Positions 53,655-62,135 of a DNA stretch of 64,000 nucleotides are shown in pieces. The stretch is from Shimazuella alba (lineage in GTDB: Bacteria > Bacillota > Bacilli > Thermoactinomycetales > Thermoactinomycetaceae). Within the stretch, counting starts at the first letter, position 1; every line of letters starts with the position of its first letter. Both the position numbers and the translations under genes were made by a program. The DNA lies in assembly GCF_009831235.1 (NCBI RefSeq), contig NZ_WUUL01000015.1:1-64000 (forward strand), in the 5' to 3' direction. The notes under the pieces were generated by a model. The model saw only the letters and a list, made by a program, of their open reading frames with translations. It did not search any database and was not told the origin of the DNA.

Positions 53655-53744
53655 ATGAACGCAACGGTCGGAATTTTAAACGCAAGTCTAATGAGCATTC
53701 CATTATGGGCATCCATCTACGCGATTATTCAACTCTGTCTCTAA
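53655..53744 (+). CDS. 29-residue hydrophobic peptide
   Basis: An ATG preceded by AGGGGG opens 29 codons ending TAA, immediately followed by a strong terminator. The peptide is one hydrophobic helix (core SLMSIPLWASIYAIIQL) with almost no charge. Size, SD and terminator together suggest a real small membrane protein, perhaps a type I toxin-like or sporulation peptide. I do not recognise a family. It lies alone between the ABC-F gene and a hypothetical membrane-protein gene. Confidence 0.6.
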   Translation: MNATVGILNASLMSIPLWASIYAIIQLCL

Positions 53745-53745
53745 T

Positions 53746-53772
53746 AAAAAAAAGGCCATAGGCCTTTTTTTT
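53746..53772. terminator. Terminator after the 29-residue ORF
   Basis: 12-bp stem AAAAAAAAGGCC/GGCCTTTTTTTT with a 3-nt loop. T8 follows on both strands, so it can also stop the convergent minus-strand gene. Confidence 0.85.
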
Positions 53773-53783
53773 ATTTGCTTTTT

Positions 53784-53830
53784 TGAACCAAAATTTTACT
53801 CCAGAAAGGGGCGATTTTGGTTCATTTTTT
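53784..53830 (+). terminator. Second hairpin with T6 tail
   Basis: 11-bp perfect stem TGAACCAAAAT/ATTTTGGTTCA, 19-nt loop containing CTCC and GGGG, then T6 on the plus strand. A back-up terminator, or the end of a short RNA. Confidence 0.65.
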
Positions 53831-53844
53831 AAGCTCTCGTTCGT

Positions 53845-54495
53845 TTAACTATTTTCTGTCGTAAACAATTTCGCTACTTGTGATCCGTAGTTACTTTTTA
53901 CCAATTGCAGCTGTTCTTCACTTGGCTTTTTAACCTCTACCAAAAGATTTTGTTTCTTGATATAAGTAAGTAACTTGCTAAATTCATGTTTTCCTATTGT
54001 GGATATATTGATATCATATGTTTTGCCATTTTGGAAAACCAGATGATTGATGATAGATACGGTGTTACCATTTGCATCTCCCAAAACCGTGAGCACTGAT
54101 TTTTTCAGATCTTTCCAATTTACCGTCTCTTTATCGCCCACATTCCAAAACTTGGATTCGACAACAGCTCGATCCGAGATGTAGAAATAAGAATCCATAC
54201 TAAATATCTGCAGGGGGAGTAAAATGACAAATAAAATAGTATTTAGCGTCAGACACCATTTCTGCATTACTTTTCCCGATTCTTTATTTCTCTTGGTGAG
54301 CAGATAAAAGTAGACGGCAATTGTACAGGCAAATAGTGCAAAAAATAAAGTGCCTGGTTTTCCTTGGAAATAAAAAACCTTCATTTTATCTGTATAAATT
54401 AGCTTTTGTCCTGCTAAGAGTATTCCACCTAAGATTAGTGTTAATAGGAGGGAAGTAATCAGTCTAAATCGATTGTGGTTTTTGGTCCAGCTCAT
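53845..54495 (-). CDS. Hypothetical membrane protein with cytosolic domain
   Basis: 216 residues. About four membrane helices in the first 110 residues, then a soluble domain with VESKFWNVGDKETVNWKDLKKS, reminiscent of a bacterial PH-like fold (membrane-proximal beta sandwich). No family recognised. Architecture is similar to the gene at 10094, with the WxDL/WEEI motif in the same place, so they may be distant paralogs. SD GGAGAGGAG. Confidence 0.7.
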   Translation of the reverse strand: MSWTKNHNRFRLITSLLLTLILGGILLAGQKLIYTDKMKVFYFQGKPGTLFFALFACTIAVYFYLLTKRNKESGKVMQKWCLTLNTILFVILLPLQIFSMDSYFYISDRAVVESKFWNVGDKETVNWKDLKKSVLTVLGDANGNTVSIINHLVFQNGKTYDINISTIGKHEFSKLLTYIKKQNLLVEVKKPSEEQLQLVKSNYGSQVAKLFTTENS

Positions 54496-54741
54496 AAAAA
54501 ACTCCTCTCCTAACGATTATATATTATACACATTACTATACTGTTTACTATCCCCCTATTGTGGCACCTATTCATTACAAAAAGGAAAAAATTCTTTTAC
54601 AGATTTACTACAACATTTAATATTACTGAAATAGAACCTAATTTTCTTATATCTTCCAACTTTTCGTCTGTGCTGAACCCTGTGAACAAAATGGTTCATT
54701 TTTGCGATTTAAATCCTTATAATAAGGATAGAGGTGAATGA

Positions 54742-55176
54742 TTGGTGAATACTCCTTATTTTTTATCCATTTTTTATCAGTTTTTTTGGGTCGTGTTAAT
54801 GGGGCTTATGACCATTGGCGGCTACTTTATGTTCCGGAAATTCCTAAAAAGCTTACCAAAAGCAGATGGAAAATCTGAATTGGATTGGCAAAACCACTAT
54901 ATAGAAAAAACGATACACCTGTGGGATACGGATCAAAAATTATTGTTAAATGAGTTGGTAGCGCCAGTTCCTGAGCTGTTTCGTGATGTAGCGAAACAAA
55001 AAATTGCTGGCAAAATTGGTGAAATCGCACTTCAACATAACGCAAATAAAATGACAGAAGCATATATTATAGAGGGATACATTCTTGCAACTCCAAAACG
55101 TGATCATAAGTGGCTTTTGAAAACGCTACAAAAGAAAAACATTGATCTAAAACCTTATGGACACTTGCTAGATTGA
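54742..55176 (+). CDS. DUF2621-family membrane protein
   Basis: 144 residues. One N-terminal membrane helix (FFWVVLMGLMTIGGYFMFRKFLKSLPK), then LDWQNHYIEKTIHLW and PVPELFRDVAKQKIAGKIGEIAL, which is the DUF2621 pattern. Function unknown. GAGGTG lies upstream of a TTG and, one codon later, a GTG; either could be the start. It is followed by the csp gene with a 136-bp leader. Confidence 0.75.
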   Translation: MVNTPYFLSIFYQFFWVVLMGLMTIGGYFMFRKFLKSLPKADGKSELDWQNHYIEKTIHLWDTDQKLLLNELVAPVPELFRDVAKQKIAGKIGEIALQHNANKMTEAYIIEGYILATPKRDHKWLLKTLQKKNIDLKPYGHLLD

Positions 55177-55312
55177 TCCTCTTTGTGGCATAATAGGTAT
55201 CAGAATTAAAAAGTGGAATACCCAAGTATGGTCTTGTGGCCTCTTGTAAGTAGGTTCATCGATCCAGTTTCTTAGGATCCGCTTTTTAATACACAAAAGG
55301 AGGCCCAAGAGA

Positions 55313-55516
55313 ATGAAGGGTAAAGTAAAATGGTTTAACGCAGAAAAAGGTTATGGTTTTATCGAGCGTGAAGATGGTGGCGATGTATTCGTACACTTCT
55401 CCGCAATTCAAGGCGATGGCTTCAAAACTTTAGAAGAAGGCGAAGCTGTAGAATTTGAAATCGTTGACGGCGATCGTGGTCCTCAATCTGCTAACGTTGT
55501 TCGTGTAAACGGATAA
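55313..55516 (+). CDS. csp: Cold shock protein (CspB/CspD type)
   Basis: 67 residues, one OB-fold. [30 protein letters not shown] contains both RNP motifs (KGYGFI and VFVHF) that bind single-stranded RNA. An RNA chaperone that keeps mRNA unfolded at low temperature. The SD AAGGAGG is strong. The 136-bp leader (55177-55312) may contain the usual cold-responsive 5' UTR but I could not identify a cold box with certainty. A long terminator follows. Confidence 0.95.
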   Translation: MKGKVKWFNAEKGYGFIEREDGGDVFVHFSAIQGDGFKTLEEGEAVEFEIVDGDRGPQSANVVRVNG

Positions 55517-55525
55517 TAATCACAT

Positions 55526-55567
55526 AAAAAGAAAAGGAAGCACAAATTTGTGCTTCCTTTTCTTTTT
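55526..55567 (+). terminator. Terminator of csp (42-bp perfect palindrome)
   Basis: 21-nt arms with no loop bases in the symmetric reading (AAAAAGAAAAGGAAGCACAAA and its complement), ending in T5. It is a very strong intrinsic terminator. Confidence 0.9.
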
Positions 55568-55617
55568 GCTTTATACTAGAAGAAAGATAGAAATCGAATA
55601 GAAATGGGAGGTTCATG

Positions 55618-55716
55618 ATGAGTAAAAAACGGATGATATCAAATATTGTTCGCTTCGCTGCTAAATATGTGTTACCAATCGTATTACGAAAACTACGAAA
55701 ACGAAAAAAATACTAA
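55618..55716 (+). CDS. 32-residue cationic amphipathic peptide
   Basis: GGGAGG precedes two consecutive ATGs; the second opens 32 codons. The peptide contains SNIVRFAAKYVLPIVLRKLR followed by KRKKY: 12 Lys/Arg and no acidic residues, and it would form a cationic amphipathic helix. The stop overlaps the yunC stop by 4 bp on the other strand. Resembles small antimicrobial or leaderless-bacteriocin-like peptides in composition, but also ordinary small basic membrane peptides. Not recognised as a named family. Confidence 0.6.
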   Translation: MSKKRMISNIVRFAAKYVLPIVLRKLRKRKKY

Positions 55717-56021
55717 TGTATCATCTTGCGTAATGCTTGTTCTCCAGTCATTCCCTCTGTTATTCCCATATCTCTTGCTGTGTGTGTAACAGACTCTAAA
55801 GGAGCTGCAAGTAATTCATCTAACGTTTTGACGCCAACTGCTCTACCCGCAATGATATTTCTGCTGGATAATCGGTCATTTAACAAACCTACATCAAGTG
55901 CTCCACACATGATATAACCTACATCTGTTGTGATTGCAATTAATGTTGTTTTAGGCAGCTTTACTTCTACACCAAGAACAGTTACATCTCCATCAATCGT
56001 TATTGGCTTCATTTCAATCAA
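55713..56021 (-). CDS. yunC: YunC-family protein (DUF1805)
   Basis: 102 residues. VLGVEVKLPKTTLIAITTDVGYIMCGALDVGLLNDRL and NIIAGRAVGVKTLDELL are the DUF1805 signature. Function unknown. The start is TTG, 9 nt after AAAGGAG (an ATG three codons later is possible). The SD lies inside a long hairpin (56025-56081), so expression may depend on unfolding of that structure. Conserved next to yunB/yunD/yunE/yunF in B. subtilis, as here. Confidence 0.88.
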   Translation of the reverse strand: MIEMKPITIDGDVTVLGVEVKLPKTTLIAITTDVGYIMCGALDVGLLNDRLSSRNIIAGRAVGVKTLDELLAAPLESVTHTARDMGITEGMTGEQALRKMIH

Positions 56022-56024
56022 AAG

Positions 56025-56081
56025 AAAACACTCCTTTCCTTTTGCTAGCCTATGAGCAAAAGCGGAAAAGAGTGTTTTTTT
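56025..56081. promoter_or_regulatory. Long hairpin covering the yunC Shine-Dalgarno
   Basis: Arms at 56025-56046 and 56055-56078 pair almost perfectly with a 2-nt bulge and an 8-nt loop. On the minus strand, the descending arm contains AAAGGAG of yunC and is followed by GTTTTCTTTT. On the plus strand it ends in T7. It can act as a terminator for the upstream gene and as an SD-hiding structure for yunC. Confidence 0.55.
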
Positions 56082-56337
56082 AGTGTAGGCGATTACTATC
56101 TATAAAGGATTTGTGTGGATGAAGTTTTCCATCTTGGATCATTTTTATTTTCAGCATTTCAACCAAATAAATCCCCAACATTTGGGACAATTCATCGATA
56201 CTTAGTTTTTCTAGCAAACGAAGTAAATCCTCATGCGATTGATCTTCGAGTAAGTTTAGAACAATGGATATTGCATCTTCTTCATCATCTTGAAGCTGCT
56301 CACGGTACATAGAATATACTTCGTCAGCAAAACTCAT
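56080..56337 (-). CDS. Small acidic conserved protein
   Basis: 85 residues, helical, strongly acidic in the first half (QLQDDEEDAISIVLNLLEDQSHEDLLRLL) and ending in a helical LGIYLVEMLKIKM. Probably cytosolic. I recall a DUF6154-type family with this pattern in Bacillales but cannot confirm. SD GAGGAGG. Divergent from queT; its 3' end runs into the yunC hairpin. Confidence 0.65.
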   Translation of the reverse strand: MSFADEVYSMYREQLQDDEEDAISIVLNLLEDQSHEDLLRLLEKLSIDELSQMLGIYLVEMLKIKMIQDGKLHPHKSFIDSNRLH

Positions 56338-56387
56338 GGAAAATCCTCCTCAAATTAGTCATACTATGTTGTAGGGGGAATCAATAT

Positions 56388-56864
56388 ATGACTACTAAAA
56401 ACATTACTATCGTAGCAATGATTGCAGCAATCTATGTACTACTAACCTACATATTTGCGCCGCTCTCATTCAACTTCATTCAATTTCGTGTTTCTGAAGT
56501 GCTAACAGTTCTACCATTTTTTACACCTTTAGCAATTCCAGGACTATTCATTGGAACGCTTCTTGCCAATTTGTTCAGCCCAGCAGGTATTTACGACGTG
56601 ATCTTTGGAAGTTTGGCAACGTTGATCGCCGCTTACCTCACATCATTGACAAAAAATAAATATCTCGCTCCACTACCACCAGTTATTGTCAATGCAGTGA
56701 TCGTTGGAACTCTGCTTGGGGTAATAGGCGGATTACCTGTTAGCATCCCTTGGTTGATCGTATATGTTGGTTTGGGACAGATCGGAGTCTGTTATATACT
56801 CGGGATTCCATTTATGTTCCTGCTAGAGCGCTATCGTCATGTTCTTCCATGGGGGAAGAAATAA
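56388..56864 (+). CDS. queT: QueT-family transporter
   Basis: 158 residues, five to six membrane helices. YIFAPLSFNFIQFRVSEVLTVLPFFTPLAIPGLFIGTLLAN is the QueT pattern, a substrate-binding S-component of ECF transporters for queuosine precursors. No preQ1 riboswitch fits in the 50-bp leader. SD AGGGGG. The 3' 53 bp overlap the 3' end of yunD on the opposite strand. Confidence 0.86.
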   Translation: MTTKNITIVAMIAAIYVLLTYIFAPLSFNFIQFRVSEVLTVLPFFTPLAIPGLFIGTLLANLFSPAGIYDVIFGSLATLIAAYLTSLTKNKYLAPLPPVIVNAVIVGTLLGVIGGLPVSIPWLIVYVGLGQIGVCYILGIPFMFLLERYRHVLPWGKK

Positions 56865-58254
56865 TCCAACGTTTCTGCTTGCTTGCTTTTTGAAGATGAT
56901 ACGATTGCATACCAGTTGCTAATACAACGCGCAAGGTTTCTGGAAGAAAATAGTGAAGTACTTCTGCCCTGCTCAATAGCTTGTACCCAAGACTATACAC
57001 AAACATGCTGATAGTAGCTATATGGTATATGTTATCATCATCAAGTAAGTTTCTACCCATGTATATTTTTTGTATTTTTTTATATGGGGGATTTGTTGGA
57101 TTGTAGGTAATGGTCATTCCTGATACCGATAAGCTGCCCAACACTTTCCCTCTAAAACCAAAACCTTGTAATTTTTGTTCCTTAAATTCTTCTAAGAGGG
57201 ATTGTTCCAGAGTCAGCCTTAACTCACTTCCCTTTATTGCTATGACGACTGGATTAATCGGGTGGGGACAAGCAGTGTGCAATGCCCGCTTTGTTACAAC
57301 ACCTTTCGGAAGAGAATATAACAGCTGTCCATTATTAACTAGACCATAATCTACCCCAGTCCATTTGACAAGACTATCTGCCAACATATTTGCAAATGGG
57401 GCTTCTTCTCTCCAGTTAACCAAAAGCTCATCTTCCAGATGTGTCACAGGTTCATTTAACTTTTTGGTTGCTATCTGCTGATGTTGATGAAGAACCTGTA
57501 ATACTCTTGGACTTTGTTTCTCGTTTAACAAAAAGGAACCGCCTTGCACATCTACTAAATCCCCATCATCATCACAAATCAATTGTAAATGACCAATATA
57601 TTTCCCATGTTTTCCAGCTGCTGCAATGGTCGTTTGGTTTATCTTCTCAGGTACTTCTAGTAAATGATGGGTATGTCCTCCCATAATAACATCTATGCCT
57701 GCTATCTCTTTTGCCATTTGAACATCACTCGGGTATCCCAGATGGGATAATATCATGATGTGATATCCATATGTGCGCAATTCATCCACAAGCCGCTTCA
57801 CTGCCACAAATGGATCTGTTACATTCCATCCTAGAGATTGATACAATTCATAGTATTGGACAGTCACACCTATAAAAGCTAATTTAACTCCACTGGATTC
57901 ATATAACTGATATGGCGGAAAGAGTGGATCTTCTACATTGCAGCAAATTACTTGGAAAGAGGAATTTTCATACAAAGCGTTTAAATCTTCATGTGAAAAA
58001 GTCAGTAGCTCATTATTGCCAAGCGTAACAACATCATAACCGGATTTTTCTAGAATAGCTTTGTTGATTAATCCGTTGGTCCCTTCTGTCTCCCATCTTG
58101 CTCGGTCCAAATGATCTCCTATATCTAACAAGAAGCCAACTTCACCATTTATCTCCCATTGTTTTCGTTGCCTCATGACATAGCTATCAACTTGTGCCAT
58201 TGCCTCTAGGTGACTATGCACATCGTTGGTATGAATGAGATGTATTCGCTTCAT
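56812..58254 (-). CDS. yunD: Metallophosphoesterase / 5'-nucleotidase (YunD)
   Basis: 480 residues. N-terminal metallophosphatase domain with metal-binding motifs HTNDVHSHLE, DIGDHLDR, TLGNNELLTF and GGHTHHLLE, and a C-terminal 5_nucleotid_C domain (NNGQLLYSLPKGVVTKRAL). No signal peptide, so it acts in the cytosol, in line with YunD. SD GAGAGAGG fixes the start at MKRIHLIHTND. Overlaps queT by 53 bp, tail to tail. Dephosphorylates nucleotides or UDP-sugars by family. Confidence 0.9.
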   Translation of the reverse strand: MKRIHLIHTNDVHSHLEAMAQVDSYVMRQRKQWEINGEVGFLLDIGDHLDRARWETEGTNGLINKAILEKSGYDVVTLGNNELLTFSHEDLNALYENSSFQVICCNVEDPLFPPYQLYESSGVKLAFIGVTVQYYELYQSLGWNVTDPFVAVKRLVDELRTYGYHIMILSHLGYPSDVQMAKEIAGIDVIMGGHTHHLLEVPEKINQTTIAAAGKHGKYIGHLQLICDDDGDLVDVQGGSFLLNEKQSPRVLQVLHQHQQIATKKLNEPVTHLEDELLVNWREEAPFANMLADSLVKWTGVDYGLVNNGQLLYSLPKGVVTKRALHTACPHPINPVVIAIKGSELRLTLEQSLLEEFKEQKLQGFGFRGKVLGSLSVSGMTITYNPTNPPYKKIQKIYMGRNLLDDDNIYHIATISMFVYSLGYKLLSRAEVLHYFLPETLRVVLATGMQSYHLQKASKQKRWIISSPMEEHDDSALAGT

Positions 58255-58267
58255 ATTAATCCTCTCT

Positions 58268-59098
58268 CTACATAAGATGTAACCCATCTAAAATCATTTT
58301 TGCAGCAACCAATACTAGTATCACTCGAAAAATAATGAGTAAAACTCGATTGCTCATTTTTTGTGATAAATATGCTCCTAGTCGCCCTCCAATCCATGAT
58401 CCTGGAGCGATGAATACAAGAGCAAGCCAAAAAATATGTCCTTGTAACACATGCGTTATACTACCAGTAATAGACGAAAGAAAAATCACAAACATAGATG
58501 TAGCTGTAGCTACTAGAGGTGGAAAACGAAACAAAATTAGCATCATCGGAACAAGCATTGCCCCTCCACCAATACCAAATAAACTAGAAATAATCCCAAT
58601 AACAAAGGAAATGATAATAGCAGTAGGACGATGAAATCCATACGTAAACGTTTCACCTGATGAATCGATAAATGTCCGTTTGACTTCTTTCGCAAACGAT
58701 ATTGGTTTGAGTTTATTTTGGAACATCATGAGAGAAAACAAAAGCAATAAAAAGAATCCAAAACCGGCCATAAATGCATCCGCAGAAAAAAACTTAGACA
58801 AATATGCTCCAACTAATGCCCCAGGACCTGCTCCTATAAAAAAAAGAATCCCACTATGGTAATCGATTCTTTTCTGTTTTTGAAATGCGATGATCGAAGA
58901 AACCGCCGTAAGCATGACAATTAATAAAGAAGTTCCCGCTGCTAATTGAGGTGTGATGGAAGATAGACTTGGAAAAACAGTCGCTGCATACAAAAGTGCA
59001 GGTACAATAATAATACCTCCACCAATTCCAACCAAACTACCTAATGTCCCTGCAAATAACCCGATCAAAAATAAGAGTAACCAAATAAACCACAGCAT
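58268..59098 (-). CDS. yunE: TauE/SafE-family membrane transporter (YunE)
   Basis: 276 residues, eight membrane helices. GTLGSLVGIGGGIIIVPALL near the N-terminus and GIISSLFGIGGGAMLVPMMLI in the second half are the duplicated TauE motifs. Probably a sulfite/organosulfonate anion exporter. SD AGGAG. 13 bp upstream of yunD; order identical to B. subtilis yunE-yunD. Confidence 0.9.
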   Translation of the reverse strand: MLWFIWLLLFLIGLFAGTLGSLVGIGGGIIIVPALLYAATVFPSLSSITPQLAAGTSLLIVMLTAVSSIIAFQKQKRIDYHSGILFFIGAGPGALVGAYLSKFFSADAFMAGFGFFLLLLFSLMMFQNKLKPISFAKEVKRTFIDSSGETFTYGFHRPTAIIISFVIGIISSLFGIGGGAMLVPMMLILFRFPPLVATATSMFVIFLSSITGSITHVLQGHIFWLALVFIAPGSWIGGRLGAYLSQKMSNRVLLIIFRVILVLVAAKMILDGLHLM

Positions 59099-59199
59099 TG
59101 CATTTCGCTCCTAAAAAGTTCTGTTTGTCGTGGTGCGTAGCGAGACTTGTGCCCTTTTTTCGACTCACTTCATAAAATCGGTAACATTTTTTTCACTAC

Positions 59200-60051
59200 C
59201 TAAAATAATTCGGTTTGAATTGGTGCTAAGTTGGTATACGTAATACCACATTTTTGGATAAATTGTTTTGCGTTGTCTACTGCATCTCCCTGCGAATTAT
59301 TGTTAAACAAAAGAATAATTTGTTTTGCTTCTTTCATCATGCGCTTAACTCTCTGAACCCATTCATCCAATTCCGTAGAAGAATATCGATATGCATAGCG
59401 AATTTCCCTCCAGTTTGGATTTTTCGAATCCTTCCAACCTGCTGCATTTCGCCCATGAAATCGAACAAGTACCTGCTCCTTATTCGTAACGTTTGTTATA
59501 ATGGGAACGGAGCCTTCTGAACCTTGTGGTTCATCACAAACCACATGCACAATTTGTTCACTAGCTAGAAAGGAGAGCGTTTTATCCCGATAAGAAGGGA
59601 GAAACCAACTCTGATGTCGAAATTCAATCGCAATAGGGTAACCGGCAAAAGCATGACGGATTTTTTGAATATACCTTACATGCGATTCTTTGCAGTCATA
59701 CCAAGGTGGAAATTGAAAAAGGATCAGAGATAACTTATCAGACTCTTGAAGCGGCTCTAAGCTTTCTTTTGTCTGTTGTACAAGCTCTGTCCATGTTCGT
59801 TCTGGGGCTTTCCCCACTCTTCCATGTCCTGTTAATTCTCGATATGCTTTTACAACAAATCGAAAGGAATCAGGAGTAGATTTTGCCCATCGATCCATGC
59901 GTTCAGGTGGTGCAACAGCATAGAAAGTACTGTCAACTTCTACTACTGGAAAGTGGCCTGCATATAGGGCTAATTTTTCTGTAGGTTTTGTACCGGCTGG
60001 ATAAATCTCATGATCGCCCCAACCAGTAACTCCAACGAGAATACTGCTCAT
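59200..60051 (-). CDS. yunF: DUF72-family protein (YunF)
   Basis: 283 residues, TIM-barrel DUF72. VGVTGWGDHEIYP, HFPVVEVDSTFYA and FRFVVKAYRELTGHGR are the family motifs; FRHQSWF and RFHGRN follow. Function unknown, possibly nucleic-acid related. SD GTGAGGCG. Completes the yunB-yunC-yunD-yunE-yunF set. Confidence 0.9.
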   Translation of the reverse strand: MSSILVGVTGWGDHEIYPAGTKPTEKLALYAGHFPVVEVDSTFYAVAPPERMDRWAKSTPDSFRFVVKAYRELTGHGRVGKAPERTWTELVQQTKESLEPLQESDKLSLILFQFPPWYDCKESHVRYIQKIRHAFAGYPIAIEFRHQSWFLPSYRDKTLSFLASEQIVHVVCDEPQGSEGSVPIITNVTNKEQVLVRFHGRNAAGWKDSKNPNWREIRYAYRYSSTELDEWVQRVKRMMKEAKQIILLFNNNSQGDAVDNAKQFIQKCGITYTNLAPIQTELF

Positions 60052-60121
60052 GTTGTACGCCTCACTAATACAAAAGTTGTTTTTATTTTATCATAGGTAC
60101 ACCAGAAAGGAGGTACAAAGA

Positions 60122-60535
60122 TTGGGGGCATCCCTTCATCTATCTATACATAGACAGGTAATCGATGAATTAACATCATACTGTTATGAACAGCTTCCTG
60201 CTGAGGGTTACGGATTTCTCGCCGGAACAGGAAGAGAGATAACACACTTTTTCCCATTGCGTATTTTAGATCCCTCCCCCTGTTCTTTTGGTTATGAACC
60301 AGAAGAGTATTGGGAGACGATAAAAAAAATCAAGTCGAATCATTTATCATGTCTTGGAATTATACATACTCATCCTCATCTACCTGCATATCCAACGCAA
60401 TCCGACGCAAAATATTGGGAAAGACCGGATCTGAGTTGTTGGATACTTTCATTTCGAGAACCGGAAAAAAAATTGAGTGCATTTCAAATACAAAGTGGAC
60501 AAGTAAATCCACTCATTTATGAAATCATCTACTAG
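60122..60535 (+). CDS. JAMM (M67) metallopeptidase
   Basis: 137 residues from TTG with a perfect GAAAGGAGG 8 nt upstream. The JAMM site is complete: Glu in AEGYGFLAG, HTHPHLPAYPTQSDAKYW (H-x-H-x8-S-x2-D). Prokaryotic members cleave sulfur-carrier-type or ubiquitin-like C-termini, or cysteine adducts, but no ThiS/MoaD-like gene adjoins. The 3' end overlaps the longer open frame of pncB; the pncB start is after it. Confidence 0.85.
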   Translation: MGASLHLSIHRQVIDELTSYCYEQLPAEGYGFLAGTGREITHFFPLRILDPSPCSFGYEPEEYWETIKKIKSNHLSCLGIIHTHPHLPAYPTQSDAKYWERPDLSCWILSFREPEKKLSAFQIQSGQVNPLIYEIIY

Positions 60536-60551
60536 GAGAAGAAGAAACATC

Positions 60552-61994
60552 ATGTCTATATCCCTTCATACTGATAAATACCAACTCACGATGATGTATG
60601 CACATTGGAAAAACGGAACACATACCCATCGACGCTCTTTCGAGTTATTTTTTCGTTCTTTGCCATTTGGTAATGGCTATGCCGTTTTCGCTGGTCTTAC
60701 ACGTGCCTTGGATTACCTAGAGAACTTACATTTTAACGAGGAAGACTTAGCATACCTTCGTGAAAATTGTCCAGGTTTCGAAGCAACATTTTTTGATTAT
60801 CTACGTCAATTTCGTTTTCAAGCAGATGTTGATGCACTTGCTGAGGGGACACTCATTTTTCCAGATGAACCTTTACTTCGCTTAGATGGCACGATTTTTG
60901 AGTTACATCTCGTTGAAACCGCACTCTTGAATTTTATTGGATACCAGACACTTGTCGCGACCAAAGCAGCCCGTATTCGCCATATCGCACCAGAAGACAC
61001 CTTACTTGAGTTTGGAAGCAGACGTGCCCAAGAACAAGACGCTGCGATATGGGGTGCACGTGCTACTTATCTTGCTGGATTTGATGCTACTTCTAACATG
61101 CTAGCTGGACAACAGTTTTCCATTCCAACAAGCGGGACACACGCACATGCATGGGTGCAGGACTTTCCTTGTGAGCTGGAAGCATTTCGAGCTTATGCTC
61201 ATGCATTTCCTGATTCATCCGTTTTATTGGTAGATACATATGACACCCTAAAAAGTGGTGTACCAAACGCGATTCAAGTAGGAAAGGAATTAAAAGCAAA
61301 AGGTCATCAGTTAGTAGGAATTCGTCTGGATAGCGGGGACTTGGCTTTCTTGTCCAAACAAGCACGTACCATGCTGGATGAAGCAGGCCTTACTGAAACG
61401 AAAATTATTGCAAGCAGTGATCTAGATGAAGAAACCATCCTGAATCTCAAACAACAAGGGGCACAAATTGATGGTTGGGGTGTCGGAACCAAATTAATCA
61501 CAGCTTATGACCAACCTGCACTCGGCGCAGTTTACAAAATGGTCGCTAAAGAAAATGACAGCACATGGGAACCAACGATAAAAATTTCATCCAATCCAGC
61601 CAAAATCTCCACACCGGGACGTAAGACCATCTTTCGGATCATTGATCGGGAAACGGGAAAAGCAAGAGGAGACTGGATTGCTTCCTATGAGCAATTACTA
61701 AAAGAAGAAGAACCTCTCACTTTGTTTCATCCCGAACATCCTTATAAACAAAAAGTTGTTACCAATTTTTTGGCTATCCCATTATTACAGCCGCTTCTGC
61801 GAAATGGGAAATTGATAGCAAAGTTACCAACGCTCTTGGAAAGTAGGCAATACCATCAAAAACAACTTCAGCTGTTCTGGGATGAGCAACTACGAATTTT
61901 AAACCCAGAGGAGTATCATGTAGATCTTTCCAAACAACTGTGGGAACAAAAACAGAAAATGATACAAGATATATATAAAGAGGTGCACCGGTAG
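60552..61994 (+). CDS. pncB: Nicotinate phosphoribosyltransferase
   Basis: 480 residues. SLHTDKYQLTMMYAHW at the start, LEFGSRRAQEQDAAIWGARATYLAGFDATSNMLAG, the GTHAHAW motif (catalytic His), RLDSGDLAFL and GWGVGTKLITAYD are diagnostic. It salvages nicotinate into nicotinate mononucleotide for NAD. SD AGGAGAAG. It lies 16 bp after the M67 gene and ends in a strong terminator. Confidence 0.94.
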   Translation: MSISLHTDKYQLTMMYAHWKNGTHTHRRSFELFFRSLPFGNGYAVFAGLTRALDYLENLHFNEEDLAYLRENCPGFEATFFDYLRQFRFQADVDALAEGTLIFPDEPLLRLDGTIFELHLVETALLNFIGYQTLVATKAARIRHIAPEDTLLEFGSRRAQEQDAAIWGARATYLAGFDATSNMLAGQQFSIPTSGTHAHAWVQDFPCELEAFRAYAHAFPDSSVLLVDTYDTLKSGVPNAIQVGKELKAKGHQLVGIRLDSGDLAFLSKQARTMLDEAGLTETKIIASSDLDEETILNLKQQGAQIDGWGVGTKLITAYDQPALGAVYKMVAKENDSTWEPTIKISSNPAKISTPGRKTIFRIIDRETGKARGDWIASYEQLLKEEEPLTLFHPEHPYKQKVVTNFLAIPLLQPLLRNGKLIAKLPTLLESRQYHQKQLQLFWDEQLRILNPEEYHVDLSKQLWEQKQKMIQDIYKEVHR

Positions 61995-61999
61995 AGGGA

Positions 62000-62031
62000 A
62001 AAGGGCTAATGCATGATCGCATTAGCCCTTT
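62000..62031 (+). terminator. Terminator of pncB
   Basis: 13-bp perfect stem AAAGGGCTAATGC/GCATTAGCCCTTT with a 6-nt loop. Confidence 0.85.
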
Positions 62032-62135
62032 ATCTATGTGGTCTTGCCTTATTTACTGGTGCCCTGCATTTGGAGCACCTCATCTGGATGATGAGCAGCT
62101 CTACAAATACAGGACAGTTGACCCTCAGGTCACGC

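Noticed and set aside
56338-56387. preQ1 riboswitch upstream of queT
   Set aside because: Only 50 bp of leader, which also holds the SD of a divergent gene; no pseudoknot-like pattern seen.
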